DNA of 64,000 nt from contig JAYMSP010000124.1 in the NCBI GenBank assembly GCA_036897095.1, forward strand, positions 1 through 64,000, in the 5' to 3' direction. The stretch comes from Plantago elongata (lineage: Eukaryota > Streptophyta > Magnoliopsida > Lamiales > Plantaginaceae). The position numbers and the translations under genes are program-made. This document shows positions 49,902-62,584 of this stretch, piece after piece. The number at the start of each line of letters is the position of its first letter. The first letter of the stretch is position 1. The notes under the pieces were generated by a model. It was not told the origin of the DNA and did no database searches. It was given only the letters and a program-made list of their open reading frames with translations.

Positions 49902-52900
49902 CTACTTCCTACCTCCAACCATACCCTGGTTTGCAGAGCCTGACATACTATGTGATGCATTACCTGTTGCTGCTTTAAACCTTGCATCTGTGCTGCCAAA
50001 TACATCAAGATCTTCGAACAATCTGTATGATGGAATAAATGGCTTCTGTCCTCCGGGAGCTGCTGTTGCTGCTGCAGATCTGGGACTGTTGGTGGCATGT
50101 GTTTCTCCATTGATTGATGACTCATATGTAGGCTGGGGAGTTGCATACGTCGTCTGAAGAGGTCTGGAAACAGGATTTTGACTCGTATAATAACCAGGAG
50201 TTGCAGCCCACGGTGGAGGAGGATATGCAGAGTACTGCTGCTGAACAGGCTGATGATTTACATATGGAGATTGAGATTGACCTAATTGAGGTTGATAGAC
50301 CGGTCGATATTGGCTGTAGGATTGGCTTTGTGGTTTAGATGTGAATTGCGACATGTTTACAGGTTGTTGCTGAGGGTGCACATATGGTGTATGTACTGTG
50401 TGCGACTGAAATTGGGGATGCAGTTGAGGCTGAGCCCAGGGAGCTACATAACTGCTGTAAGCTAAACCAGGATTACCAGGAGTAGCCTCAGCTGAATACG
50501 GAATTCCTGGGTTTGGTAAGGATGTCTGGGCCTGTGGCTGGCTGTGCAGGCTGGGGTGAACTGGAGTCTGTTGCTCGGTTGTTGTACTTGTTGTCAGTGT
50601 GAGACTCAGAAGATCTATGATATTTTGTTCCTTTGATTGTGCTGCTGGTGCAGACGTAGTTACTGGAACAAGCGCATTGCTCGTCACAGGGGCTTCAGAG
50701 GATGATGCAGTAGCATTATGATTAGAAGCATCAGCATGAGGTTTAGTATGCCTGCATTCAGATGTGTATAGAGTATCAGCAACTACCAGACCATGTTGAT
50801 ATGTTATAGAACATTAAAGCGATGTTAATTACTTTTGTCATACAAATTTTTTTACAGTAAATGCATGAATTCTAAATAAGGAGTATCTTAGCATCATAAA
50901 ATAATGTTGATCGAGACATATGAATAAATCTTAACCTTCGAGCAAGCTGTGCAAAGTCATCTTCCTCTTCTTCCTCTTCATCAATTAGATTCATGGCTGG
51001 TACAACTGGTGTAGATCGGTTGGCATTTGAAGATGTACTAGCTACGTCTATGTCAGCAGGTCTAGGACTAGGGTTGTCCGACTTCTCAGATACAGATCCT
51101 GGAGCCTTGGTGTTTGTTAACTGAGGTGGCGAAGGCGGTGGTGGTGAACCAGAAGCTATTGCATCATGTCGTGCAATAACACTTTGCAAGTCATCATTGA
51201 GCTCAAGACCCTGACCAAGAAGTTCTTCATCCCTATTGCAAAGTTGAAACAAAACCACTTGCTTTATACATCATGGTTAAAATCTCAGCAAAATGAACAG
51301 CAATCCCGAAACCTCTCTTTTTAGCTCATCTTGTTGAAATTAACAAAACTTTGGTAGTCTCTAAAACACTTTACTCTTTATAACTTTTCATTCTTATTCT
51401 GAAACACTATTTTTCAGAAGATTTCTGTAACGTTCCATATTTCCAAGAGTCCAAACCATATCTCAAAACTGAGATTTTGATCAATATATAAAGCTAAAAT
51501 GATGCGTGAATCTAAATGACAAAAATATATTTAAAAGGAAAAAAGAGAAAAGAAAAAAAGAAATACGAACCCGCAAGTTGCTAACACATCCATCAGTTTC
51601 TTCTGATTGGCACGACATTGATCAACCAGTTCAACTATAACTTCATCCTTAACAGCCTAAAAAGAAAATATAGAGTAATTAGCAAGTGGTCCAATAATTT
51701 CTTTTTACAAGACTGTCAAAGGGAAATATTTGGTATACCGAGCGATCGCTTGAATCAATTGCTTGAAGCATGTCTGCTAGTAGAAACAGCACATCACGCA
51801 TTGAATTTATGTTTGATAAACTGTCAAATAACAAATAACAGCAACTTAGTTACAGCCAAAAGATAATCTTCAACAAGGAAGAAAATTGTGAAGGCAAAAA
51901 CTTCCACAAGTAAGAAAAAAGAAAAAATCAGTCAAAAGTTCTATAAACCAATAAGAAAATCCAACTACGTGTTGGACCCATTCCCCTAATTCACAAATAC
52001 ACCTTTAACTGCTATGAATAATTACTTCACCCCCACCCAAGTGCTAAGGTGCATTTCCCCTAAATTGTTTTCATCCAACCGTTAGACCATCTAGCATAGG
52101 TTAAGTTACGCTCATTTATGGAATTGATAAATAAAGCAAAAACCAAACCTAAAGTTAACATCAGCTGCCATTGCTGCATCAAGCCTCGTTGAAGACCTAC
52201 TCGGCATGCCATAACCAGGTTGGGGCTGTTTTGTAACTGATTGTGTAACCGGTGGTGTAAATATTGCAGCAGCATCTGTTGACCGCTCAGGGAATTGTAC
52301 GCCAGAACGCTGTGGATAGTAAATGAATATTAATGGATAGTGATGTAACCACAAAATGCAGGGAATTTAGCGAACTAAATATATGTTATAGATCCATATA
52401 TTTATATACTAATTCAGTCCACAAGGAAATTTGATCCCAATGACTAGCACAAGGAATGAAGGAAGTTGGTGAATTATTTGACACGCATGGTACTTCAGGA
52501 GCATTACAGATGATATAATACTACTACAGTACAAATCAGCAAAGACAATTGAACATATACCCTCAAATCCTCGTAGGCCATGATGTATTGAGGATATCTT
52601 CCTTGGGCAGCACCAAATGCTTCATACCACGAGCCAATCAGTGCTAACACTTTATCCCTCACGTGCATATCCGTCTGAAAGAGACGTCAAAGATTCAACG
52701 TCATGTATGAAATCTAAGTATCCAATTAAATTAGATAAATTGAGAAAGGGAAGATTTAACCATAATAGTAGAAGACAGACCACATCACAGAGAGAATAAA
52801 CATAGATGCCACGTCTAAATAATGATGCTCAGAAACTTTCTAGGATCGAATGGACAGAAGTGTTTAGAGTTCCCCACATCTAAAAGGAAGTTTACGGAAT

Positions 52901-53995
52901 TTGAATTTTTTATAAACATCTCATTTAGAATTCAACCAGTGTTTATAAGTTTTACATCAAACTTAGGTCTGTTCATCAGAAGCATAAGAGAGTGGAGAAA
53001 TTACAACCACTGGAAACAGATGGCAAATACAGCATCACCAAGAAAATATGGCAGTATAACAAAAACGCAGTCAAAGAATACTTGCCCTTTTCTTAACAAT
53101 CTTGACCATATCCTGCAGTATGTGTTTTTCAGCTATTTGAAAATGTACGTAATCACCGCAGTTCTTGACCATCGTCTCCAGAAGCTGTAAGGAGACAACA
53201 TGATCCAAAGTTAACAGTGAAAATAGTCATATAATCTATCAGATTATTTCAAATAATTTCTAGAACAAGAACCAGCTTTTGCTAAAAACATGAATAACCG
53301 GAGAATACCGTTAAAGCAAGTAATTGAACTTTCGGGTTCTTGTACTGCAACCTTTTCTTCACCGCTTTGACAACATCTTTAGCCAGCCTGACAAGGAAAT
53401 CATCCATCATATCAACTAAGCAACAAATTCCCACAAGCTTAGCTCTACCAAATCTTCACCTTTTCTCAGTCGAAATTCCAATAAACCAATTCATCCCCAA
53501 ATTCCAATTATTTCAGTCGAAATTCCAATAAACCAATTCATCCCCAAATTCCAATTAAGGAAGAGCGAAAACCGTTTAATTAACACCTTCCCGCAATTCC
53601 ACATATACGAATACAATAAATCACAATTTTATTTTAATATGCTGAATCCCAAACAAAAAAAAAAAAGCAAAATTCCTTAATCAACAAAATTCCATCTCCA
53701 ACGCTTCCATAAAACATGAATTAAGGCAATTAGACACACAAAAAGCAACCTTTTCCAGCAAATAAACAAACCCAGAAACAAAACAACAATTTGAAGTCAA
53801 CTTTGCATGAAAAGGAAAAGGAAAAAAAAAAGAGGCATAACATAATTAATCATACATCTGATTGTTATTGATAGTATCACAGATATCAATATTCATGGTC
53901 CAATCGGGACCCATAAGGAACTCGCTGGTAGCCTTCTCGACTCTCACTGTAGCTGAAGACGAAGACGATATTGAACCGATTGACGAAAGCATCAT
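49902..53995 (-). CDS. TOL: TOM1-like (TOL) ubiquitin-binding sorting protein, 635 aa
   Basis: Nine exons: 53856-53995, 53309-53387, 53086-53184, 52561-52674, 52149-52309, 51739-51820, 51571-51656, 50936-51232 and 49902-50751. Residues 15-145 form the VHS domain (ATSEFLMGPDWTMNIDICD, KNPKVQLLALTLLETMVKNC, GDYVHFQIAEKHILQDMVKI, AFGAAQGRYPQYIMAYEDL). Residues about 195-295 form the GAT domain (DLQSVIARHDAIASG). Both bind ubiquitin in TOL proteins, which act like an ESCRT-0 step in sorting ubiquitinated plasma-membrane cargo to the vacuole. An acidic patch (NLIDEEEEEEDDFAQLARR) and a Pro/Gln-rich tail with IIDLLSLTL, a clathrin-box-like motif, follow. Length suits the longer TOL6/TOL9-like members. 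Intron 3 must use a GC donor (AGG|GCAAGT at 53086/53085) to keep frame; the nearby GT would cause an early stop. Confidence 0.95.
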
Positions 53996-54681
53996 CTTTT
54001 GTTTTCTTTTCTTTGCTGGTTGTTCTGTTGTGTTGTTAAACCAAAAAAAAGAGAGAAACAGGAAAAATAAGCTAAGAGAAGAAAAGAAGAAGGAATTGTA
54101 TTGTCCTATTTGTAAAATAAATTGATGATTTTGATTTTGTGGGTAGTGTTTGACTAGTGCTTGGTTTCTGTTAGTATCTGCTAATTTTTTTTATTTTTCT
54201 TCTTCTCGAAACTATTCTTTCTTTTTACAGGTCACTACTTCCAAGAAAACACCAGAAACAAAGAAAGCAGCTTCTTTTCTTCCTCTTCTTTCTTCTCTAT
54301 CTGTATGTAGGTAATAAATACTGCTGTGAATGATGAAATGATATTCCTTCTTATTGAATTTCAATGGAAAAGTAAATAATTTTTATTTATTGGAGTATAA
54401 TTGAAACAAGTATACTACTAGTAGTAATATTCTTTATTTATTATATGTTGCGTTGCAAGTGAAGTTTAGTAAATTAAGCCCCTTGAGAAGCGTTCTTCCC
54501 ACGCGCCCACTTATGTTTAGCCGTGTTGCTCTCTCTGCCAAACACCTCTAGCTTATCTTCTTCTCCTTTTCTCTTTTAGCATATCTTCATTAAATAATTA
54601 TTATTAATAATAATAAAGAAAAAAATCATAATCACACATCCATTCTAAAATTAATCCAGAACATATACATTTTACTTGGAA
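53996..54681. other. 5' flank of the TOL gene
   Basis: Purine-rich on the plus strand (so CT-rich on the transcribed strand) at 54035-54110, typical of a plant 5' leader. Short ORFs here have low-complexity composition. No TATA box I would trust. Confidence 0.5.
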
Positions 54682-56280
54682 GTTCATATAAGTGTTCGTT
54701 TGATTTTTATGGAAATGGTTAATTGGAAATTTTCATGGAATTATGAGAACCGAGTTTCCTTTTTTTGAAAATGAAATGTGGAGATTCCCATGTTTGATTT
54801 CTTATTTCCACCATCTTAATCGGATTCTCTTTTTTAAGATTTTCATTATTTGGTTTGCATGTAAATTTAGAAAATTGAATTGCATGTCTAGAATATGAGT
54901 TGTGTAAAATACACAACATTAATAGTTGTTGGGCTTAAGCTTGTTTCAAAGTGTAATGTATATGAGATCTAAGTATTGAGTTAATGTTGATATCTCCAGT
55001 ACCAAATTAATTGACTTGTGAATCTGGAGCAACTTTGACGTGGGCCATATATATGAGTGGTTTGAAATGTGAAAATATTTTTCCTCATTTTGTTTGTGAA
55101 ACCCTAGTTCCCAAATTGACGATGGTGAGTTGAAGAACATGGTCAAATGGGAGCAGCTCAATTGAAATACGAAATGTGGAATCTCTAATGATCAATTTTG
55201 AGTGGTGCAAATGTAAGCAAAAAAATTGTATAGTGTTGATTGAGATGAGTTTCGAAAGTGTTAAAAAGGGCGAGTGTATTTGTTAGTAATGTTTTTGTTT
55301 GTATAAATTTTGTTTTCTTAAAAAAAAACTATTAAATTAGTTATTAACCGTTTAAGTCCTTCCAAGAGTAGTAGTAGTAATCTTGAAAACTCTTAATCTT
55401 ACCAATAAAATTCATTTTTACACAAAATGCTTAACTAATTTAACATGTTATTTAAATGTTGGTATATACTATAAATGGTAATAAATTAACCACACGATTC
55501 AACAATTGTTTATGTATTACCAATAACATCATTAATATTATTAATCAAATATCTATTTTGTTAATGAAATATATTATCGCTTCCCCTCCAACTAATAGGT
55601 CGGGGGTTCGAATCATCTTTGTCAAAAAAAAAAGGGATGAAATATATTATTTTATAATATGTGAAACGCCAATATTCAAAACTTTAGATGATTTAAGTTA
55701 TAATATACACCATTCGTCTCGAATAACTTCATACAACGCACAGTTTTATAAGAAAATGATGAAGTAATGATAGAATATAAATATAGTGAAAAAAATGTAT
55801 TTTTGGTGAAAAAATGTGTAATTTAAGTGTAAAGTTAAATTTTTTTATTATTTATTAGGTGTGGGGTAACTTTCTTTTTTAATAATTTATAAAATTTTAT
55901 GAAACACTTAAAAAATAATAAGTGTATAAAATTCGACAAGAATAAATTATTTTCTTTGAAAACATAAACCGTACATACACGCATACCATCACATCTTTAC
56001 ATATAATTTGATTAATATAAGAATCAAAATTCAGCATAATACTAACCTATAATTAAATGTGGCTTTTGTTACTTCCTGTGATTCTGGTTGCTTTGTTACT
56101 TGGTACAAAATGAATACTATGTTAAAATTGGTCCCATGAATTCCCAGTTTTGCGAGAGAGAATCTGATTCAACCAATGTTTATGAAAACATTCCCACCTT
56201 TATTAGCAAACCAAACAAATCTTTGACTTTTCTGTTGACATTTCACATTTCCACGAAAACCAAATAATACCTAAATGAAC
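54682..56280. mobile_element. Decayed hAT-like DNA transposon, non-autonomous
   Basis: The left end (gttcatataagtgttcgttt from 54682) and the right end read on the minus strand (gttcatttaggtattatttg from 56280) match at about 28 of 37 positions, and both continue to tggaaat. Flanking 8-mers acttggaa and tcttgaaa agree at six positions, consistent with an aged 8-bp duplication. The interior has no transposase frame. A SINE inserted within it at 55578-55636. Confidence 0.5.
55578..55636 (+). mobile_element. Short tRNA-derived SINE, copy 6 (5'-truncated, nested)
   Basis: A 59-bp remnant that keeps ccaactaataggtcggg, the B box gggggttcgaatc and an A10 run but lacks the A box. A perfect 14-bp duplication atgaaatatattat flanks it (55564-55577 and 55637-55650). 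The insertion lies inside the decayed hAT-like element, so it is the younger event. Confidence 0.85.
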
Positions 56281-58696
56281 TCTTGAAAATAAAAGTTATT
56301 TAGTATAAGTATCTTTCCCATTCCATTTACGATATTTAAAAGTTTGATTTATTATAAATGTAATACAAAGTTTCATGAATGACTATCTCTATCAAAAGAT
56401 GGTTCATATTACCAATAAAACAACTCATGTTATTAATTAAAACGTCTATGTTATTAATGAAATAAGTCTTGTTGCCATATGAAAAAACTCTAACTTTGAG
56501 AACATGAATGTTTTTATTAATAACATCGGTGATTTTCTTAAGAATATAGGTCTGTCTTTAGATAAATTATTTAGAGATCATCTCTTAAGAGACTAGCGCT
56601 AAATATAATTTCTTAAAGTTTCAAATAATTTGAAAGTTAAGTATGAATATTATTGAGTAAGTTTAATATAAATGATCAATTGAGAGCATGTTCAAGTGAA
56701 AATGAAGTCATTATCTGAAAATTTATTCATGAGTAATCACGTCAATTATAAGGATTTAACTTATACTACCCCTGCAAAGGAATAGGGATTTAATTTTATG
56801 TAAACAAAAGTATTTTTGGTGTGATTATAGATTTATTATATTGGTACTTTTAACCAAACTGCAAAGGCTCTCCAGATGTCAATGTTGAGGCACTACTGGT
56901 ATTTTCCAATACAACCATATCTCTTGCTTTTTTGACATTTCCATACTAATAATAGGTTTATGATAAGAAATTATTGATTGTGATATTCTTTACCTTACCT
57001 TTAATTCCCAGTTTATCAAGTCTGCACTACCTTATCTGCAGATCTCTTGGTGCGATTGGGTCCAATTTCGGCTAGATGTAGTTCTCTCATTCCCCACTCA
57101 TATATTCTATAGGAAGATGATTAATGTTTGGTTGACCGCTCCAGCTGAATGGTTTAAGTCATGTTTGTATAAAGAAATTGTAAATGGTACGATGAGGATC
57201 GTCGCTAACTATTTTGATCAAGCTATTTATAATATTTTGTATGCTTGTATAAGGGAACTGCATCTTAAAAAAAAAGAAATCTCCACTCCATTACATGATG
57301 TGGAGTATGTCAATAGAATGGTAATAGCAGCAGAGAGAAATTTAAATCACTCTTATATCTGCGTACATAAATGATTTTGATACATATAACTGCAATATGT
57401 TTTACATTTTGATAATTTAAATGTACGTGTAAATTATTCTAATAACTTTTTTACTATGTATTATTTATAAATATTAATATACTTATGCCACTCTTGTTAT
57501 AAAGAATATTATATTAATGGCATGTCTAGTTTAAAAATATTCATAACTTTATACGATTATATGGATTTATGGTTATGCTGCACTTTAAAGCATCAAAACT
57601 TTCTCACAGAATATTTTCAACATTTAGGACTGATCGCTCATGCTCACATTTTATGCTATCTAGGATGTAACTAATATAAAATTCAACAAACATACATCAT
57701 GGCCTACATCTTCATTTGTAATTATCCTGCTAGTTGTCTCCTATTATTAGTAAGCAAATGCAAATAAATTCTTTTGACCTTTGAATTCTCCTTCAGAAGG
57801 ATAATCATAGTGGATATACCATAATCCAGTAAAGTTTGTGATCTACTAAAAAGGTTGGTACATTTTATATCGAAGTATCCAAAAAATCACATCATTTCAA
57901 AAAAAATCTACCTTTTGCATGCCTTCTAGTGATTATAAACATTATATTAAAAGAAAAAAAGAGTAGTAATATTCATGATTTCTTATATGGTATTCTGGAT
58001 GGTAGAATCATAAGTCTATATGGTGTTCCACCATCAAAATGATGAAATTGAAATGATAGAATTATTATATATTTATAGTGGGAAGTCTCACGACAATACA
58101 TGGTTATTTACGTATTTAATTCGATCATAATATACATGGAGCCTAGTGAATTGCCTACGAGGATGGTATGAAGATGAGATTGATGATGTGCATGTGAATT
58201 GCAAGTACTACTTGCTTGGTACACGCCGCTTTCGGTTGCCAAGTTGAGCTAGAAAAGAAAAAAGATGCACAACTTTCTTATCGTCAGATAGGAATCATTT
58301 GCTTTCTCAAGAGCCTCCATTCTGGATTTTGCAAATGCCACTTTCACTGCTTTACAAAGCGTCCACATCTTTAACTATATTAGATACAAAGACCAGACAT
58401 GTGTTCATATATTGTCTCCATTGCAAATGAATTCAAAAGTGAGTATTAAGGAAAAATGATGAATAATGGAGTAATTAGTATATAAAGTACAAGTCTACCT
58501 GTAGTGGGTCGCCTAATTGCTTATGAGTTTCAGCATGTCGCACTTGGTACAGGCTTATACTACCTGCAGGTTTTCGTGCATATTGCATAATGTGGATGAT
58601 AACTACATTACTCAATAGCATTCTCAACAAAACTAGCTTCCACAAAGGCAAAAGAAACTACTCCAACTGGACAATGATTGGAAAAGGTAAAAGTAA
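56281..58696. other. Intergenic, one unrecognised 85-aa ORF
   Basis: At 57117-57374 (plus) an ORF MINVWLTAPAEWFKSCLYKE continues with mildly protein-like composition (YFDQAIYNILYACIRELHL), ending after HSYICVHK. I know no family for it, and upstream and downstream show no matching exon, so it may be a relic. The rest is AT-rich. Confidence 0.35.
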
Positions 58697-59210
58697 TACC
58701 ATCTCCAATGGTGACGATACGAATCGTCGTCGTTTTTTATATAGTGCTGACGCATCGTCGTTTATGAAACTTTTTAATTTTTTTATTTTTATTATATATT
58801 ATTCATATCATAAGAGTGCTTGGATGTTGAAATTGCATTTTTTAAAATCGTTTTATAATTTATTAAGGTTTAAAATTAAAAGAAAATATTTTTTTATTTT
58901 GTTAAAAATATATTTAATATAATATAATAGTGTTTAGAAGTCGAAATTAATAAAATTAAAATTATTAGAGTTTGTTTTACAATTTTAAGTTTAATTGAAA
59001 GAGAAAATGAATTCGATATGGAATGATCCAAAAATAATCGAGATTGATCTCTATTCGTAGTTCTCGAATAAACGAATCCGTTGATAATTTTTATATATTT
59101 TTTACATTTATATTTTTTGAGTTATTCGCGTTTAAAATTGGACAAAATATGAAAAAGTAAAAAAATAAAAAGGAAAAGATGTGACGGGCGCCCCCCCATT
59201 GGAGCTGGTC
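58697..59210. mobile_element. PIF/Harbinger-type MITE
   Basis: A 514-bp element with inverted ends: left taccatctccaatgg, right (minus strand) gaccagctccaatgg. TAA stands on both sides (58694-58696 and 59211-59213), the three-base target duplication typical of Harbinger/Tourist elements. The interior is AT-rich, without transposase. Confidence 0.8.
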
Positions 59211-59416
59211 TAACAGACATAATTGGTTCAAATGTTCAATGCCTATAAATATATTTTTTATTTTACATTATAGTACAGTTACATTACACCTTCTCTAACT
59301 CAAACCAGATGATTACTACTAGCAACAAATAATTACAGTACAGAAATACAGTACAGGAACAACTAACAGTGCTTAAAATGAAGACAATGAACAAAAGTGG
59401 CAACATATCTTTAACT

Positions 59417-61112
59417 TCAATCTCTGCCGGACCTATCTGCATTAATCTCATCAAGTATCACAACAATTGCAGTGATGAAGGCATAATCAACATTGGGATA
59501 CACAGTCACACCGAACGTATCTTTTCCGAGCAGAATGCTTTCAGCTGTGTGTCTCTTGTGCATCTGCACGCAAGTTCCATCAAATTAACAACATGAATCA
59601 AGTTTATAGAATCACATCCAAGTAATATGACACCAACTATAAGCAACTTGGAAATTCAGCCAAATCATAAGTTTTACATTGGCAAGGGACTAAAAAGTGG
59701 TACCTGAGCAACGATAGTATTAGAGTTTCCAGCATAGATGACGCACTTCCTATCCAACCAGCTGCCTTCAACTCTAAAGTCAGGATTGTTCTCATTAGGG
59801 TTAGAGGCCAAGATCACATCTAGTTTCGTCTTCAATTGGAGTACCGAAGACTTCTTAACACTGAAAAGCAGGTCTTTTGAATTTTTGCTCTCCCCTCTGA
59901 ACACTTGCCATCTTTGGTGTGCAGTCATCAACTGTGAAAATAGAGAAGCATGGTGATATTTTGAACTGTCCCCATAAATAAACTTCCTTTACAAGTTTCT
60001 ATAGAGTAGCCATGTCAAATCTATAAAGAGCAAAAACTATTATTCACATTTTATGCAGCACTTTAGTATATGATCAAATGCGTACAACTCCAACTACATG
60101 CTTAGATATTCAAAAATGTGAAACGGGCTTATACAAAAAACCACCCACAGCAAAGTATAACTCCTATCTATGTCATGTAATCAATCCTCAGGCGTTGGAT
60201 CGTCAAGTTACCACTCACTCCCCAGCTCCATGGGCTTTTTTTTATTTTTCATTTTTCATTTTTCATTTGGATAATGTGAGGAACTAAATATTGGTGCCTT
60301 TGTGTGTGCATAGCCACAAGCTTCTACAATAATCTGCAAATCACATTAAGGTAATACAACAACCTGCCAATTATAGTATAGTAAAGCAGGTAAACCTCAC
60401 CAGTGCAACCTTGAAGGTTCACACAAAGCTTGAAGTAATAGAGTCCGAAAAGCAAGGGTTGAACTAATGATGAAATTGTTGGTGTTAAGTTAGGCCTGAA
60501 GAGTCATGTGATAAATTAAGGCTCCATTTAGCCATCACCATTTGAAGTACTCCTACTTACCACTACTTACTACTCCATCCATCCCAGAACAAATTACACA
60601 TATTCCATTTATATAGTCGCACTACTACAAATGTCATTTTTCCCCTTTTTGGCAAAATTTAGCATTTGTTCTAACTATCATTGATTAATCTTCGTGCCCG
60701 AAGTCAAATGTGTACTAGTCTACCAGTACTAGCTTATAATCAACTCATTTGTCCAATTTTGATTTTCTCAAACTCAAATTGTATCGGTAAAATATTCAAT
60801 AGAATTATATAATGAAAATTAAGGGATCTCGAAAATAGAAATCAGAAGTGGTAGTACCTTCTGCTGGAAAGTGATGAGGGGATTGCCAGCAGCGTCAAGC
60901 AAGATGCGGCGATCGTGAACGCTGAAGAAAGAGCCCTTGACCTTGAACATAATATTTCCATTGAGATCGGTGACAACGAAGGTTCCTTCAGCTAAGGTCA
61001 TGACCTTGCGAACAATGGTGAGATCCACAGGGTAATTCACGCAGAAATGCGGACTGACTATCGCCACTCCTCCTGCTACTGGTACAGGAGGCATGTAGCT
61101 TGTTCCGGCCAT
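59417..61112 (-). CDS. LOR: LURP-one-related protein, gene 1, 209 aa
   Basis: Three exons, 60858-61112, 59704-59931 and 59417-59563, phase 0 throughout, GT-AG borders. The whole protein is one LOR domain (tubby-like twelve-stranded barrel around a helix): FCVNYPVDLTIVRKVMTL, GNIMFKVKGSFFSVHDRRI, LLDAAGNPLITFQQK, HQRWQVFRGES, IYAGNSNTIVAQ, then FGVTVYPNVDYAFITA. Length matches LOR15-like proteins of Arabidopsis; LURP1 itself is needed for basal defence, but the role of most members is unknown. The first in-frame ATG is at 61112. Intron 1 (about 930 bp) contains a Stowaway-like end (ctccatccatcccag) near 60572. The next gene is its tandem paralogue with the same exon plan. Confidence 0.93.
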
Positions 61113-61202
61113 ATTTACCAACTGATAATCCTGTTGGTTACCTAATTCAATTTTCAACTCAAAGAGAGAGATTTAATAGCAGTATGCTATGCTATGCTGT
61201 AT

Positions 61203-61219
61203 GATATATATACTATATA
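61203..61219 (-). promoter_or_regulatory. TATA-like element of LOR gene 1
   Basis: Minus strand reads gtatatagtatatatc, about 95 bases before the ATG at 61112. Plausible core promoter, by position only. Confidence 0.4.
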
Positions 61220-61698
61220 CACAGAGAAGAGAAGATGAATCTGATATATTTGGGGAAAGTTTCAAGATCGGCCGAGTGAGTCAACTGGAATAAGAAATGT
61301 ATATTTGGATGTTTCCAAGTTCCTACCTGCTTCACACACTACGCGTCAATTTGTACTGCTCGCTCGCTCGATCGAATCGGATAGGATCGGCGGAAATAAT
61401 TTACAGACGCGGAAGGAGGTGTGTTATGTGTAACTGCCGCTTCTTACGCCCGTCGTCTACAATTTAATCAGCATGGTAATCGAGGTTGATTTTATATTCG
61501 TTTTATCATCTAATCATTCATGAGGAATTGATTGTGAATCAATTTGAGTTGTTTTTGCCAATTCTAATTACCTATTTTGTGTATAAAACACAATTCAAAT
61601 TGACAAAAGTCAATTTAAATTGATTCTCAATCAGTCCCTCACTTGTTATTACTGAACAAGACTCAGTTATTATATTTATTTTATATATTTTTATAATC
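61220..61698. other. Promoter side of LOR gene 1
   Basis: Non-coding; includes ctcgctcgctcgatcg-like words near 61360 and a repeated aattgattgtgaatcaattt-type word at 61530-61640. Confidence 0.4.
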
Positions 61699-61927
61699 AC
61701 TATATAATATAGAAACTGTTCGATTTTGACTTTTTACAGTAAGTAAAATTGAACTTTGACCACGTATTAACCTCAAACAGTATAATTGAACTATATATTG
61801 AAAATTAGGTTTGAAACTACTGTAAGATTTACCATTATGTACAATTTAAAATTGATTTGGGGTCAAAGTTCAATTTTATTAACTGCAAAAAGTCAAAACT
61901 GAACAACTTTATAAATGACGGAGGGAG
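61699..61927. mobile_element. Hairpin MITE with long inverted arms
   Basis: The left arm (ttttgactttttacagt, aaaattgaactttgacc) is complementary to the right arm (ggtcaaagttcaatttt, actgcaaaaagtcaaaac), giving arms of about 65 bp. The right end gacggagggag is Stowaway-like; the left end has decayed. Lies between the two LOR genes. Confidence 0.7.
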
Positions 61928-62584
61928 CATGCATGTTTTGTGAGCGGAAACGAATATAACTCTTTCTACATCGTAAGAATTATGGTGTTGGGTTCATGAG
62001 CCAAACTCGGGTTCAATAACAACTTGGGAATTGAAATATTTGGCTCGAGCTCAACTTGTTTAACAACATTATTTTTAAATGTATAGATCTCGAAGTACTT
62101 ACCATCTTGATCCTGATGTGGTGTGATTTCATTTCACAAAACTTCATGCATTTCAGTACATTTTTATATAAATGGGAATCATTCTGATCTAAAGCTGGTG
62201 AAGTTCGGTTTTCCTATGTCGACGTTGCTATGCAGATGGTTAGACAATTCAGCATACCACGGTGAGACTATCTAAATTCCATTAGTTGTTAGTCTAAATC
62301 ATGTATTCAGCAGCTCCGGGTACATATAAATCTCGAGACAAGGAGACTTCATTGTATGAACTATGAAGTACCACAAACACAATCTCACGATACCTAAATC
62401 TGCATTCTACAAATCCTGTACAATTTCTACAAGTTTACAACAATATGTCATTACATACTAGTCAGAGCTAACTGCAAACAAATGAATTTTTAATTATCAG
62501 ATTACAAAATAAATTGGCAAGCTACATATCCATAGAGATCATCACATCACAAGCAGCCTTGTAGTGGTGAAAGTTTTAGATCAC
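61928..62584. other. Spacer between LOR genes
   Basis: Probable 3' UTR of LOR gene 2 near 62400-62584; nothing else recognised. Confidence 0.5.

Noticed and set aside
52822-53190. 122-aa plus-strand ORF
   Set aside because: Antisense to TOL exon 3 and its flanking introns; the minus-strand exon has clear VHS-domain similarity.
57117-57374. 85-aa plus-strand ORF as a gene
   Set aside because: Protein-like in places, but no recognised domain, no convincing promoter and no neighbouring exons; noted only in the gap entry.
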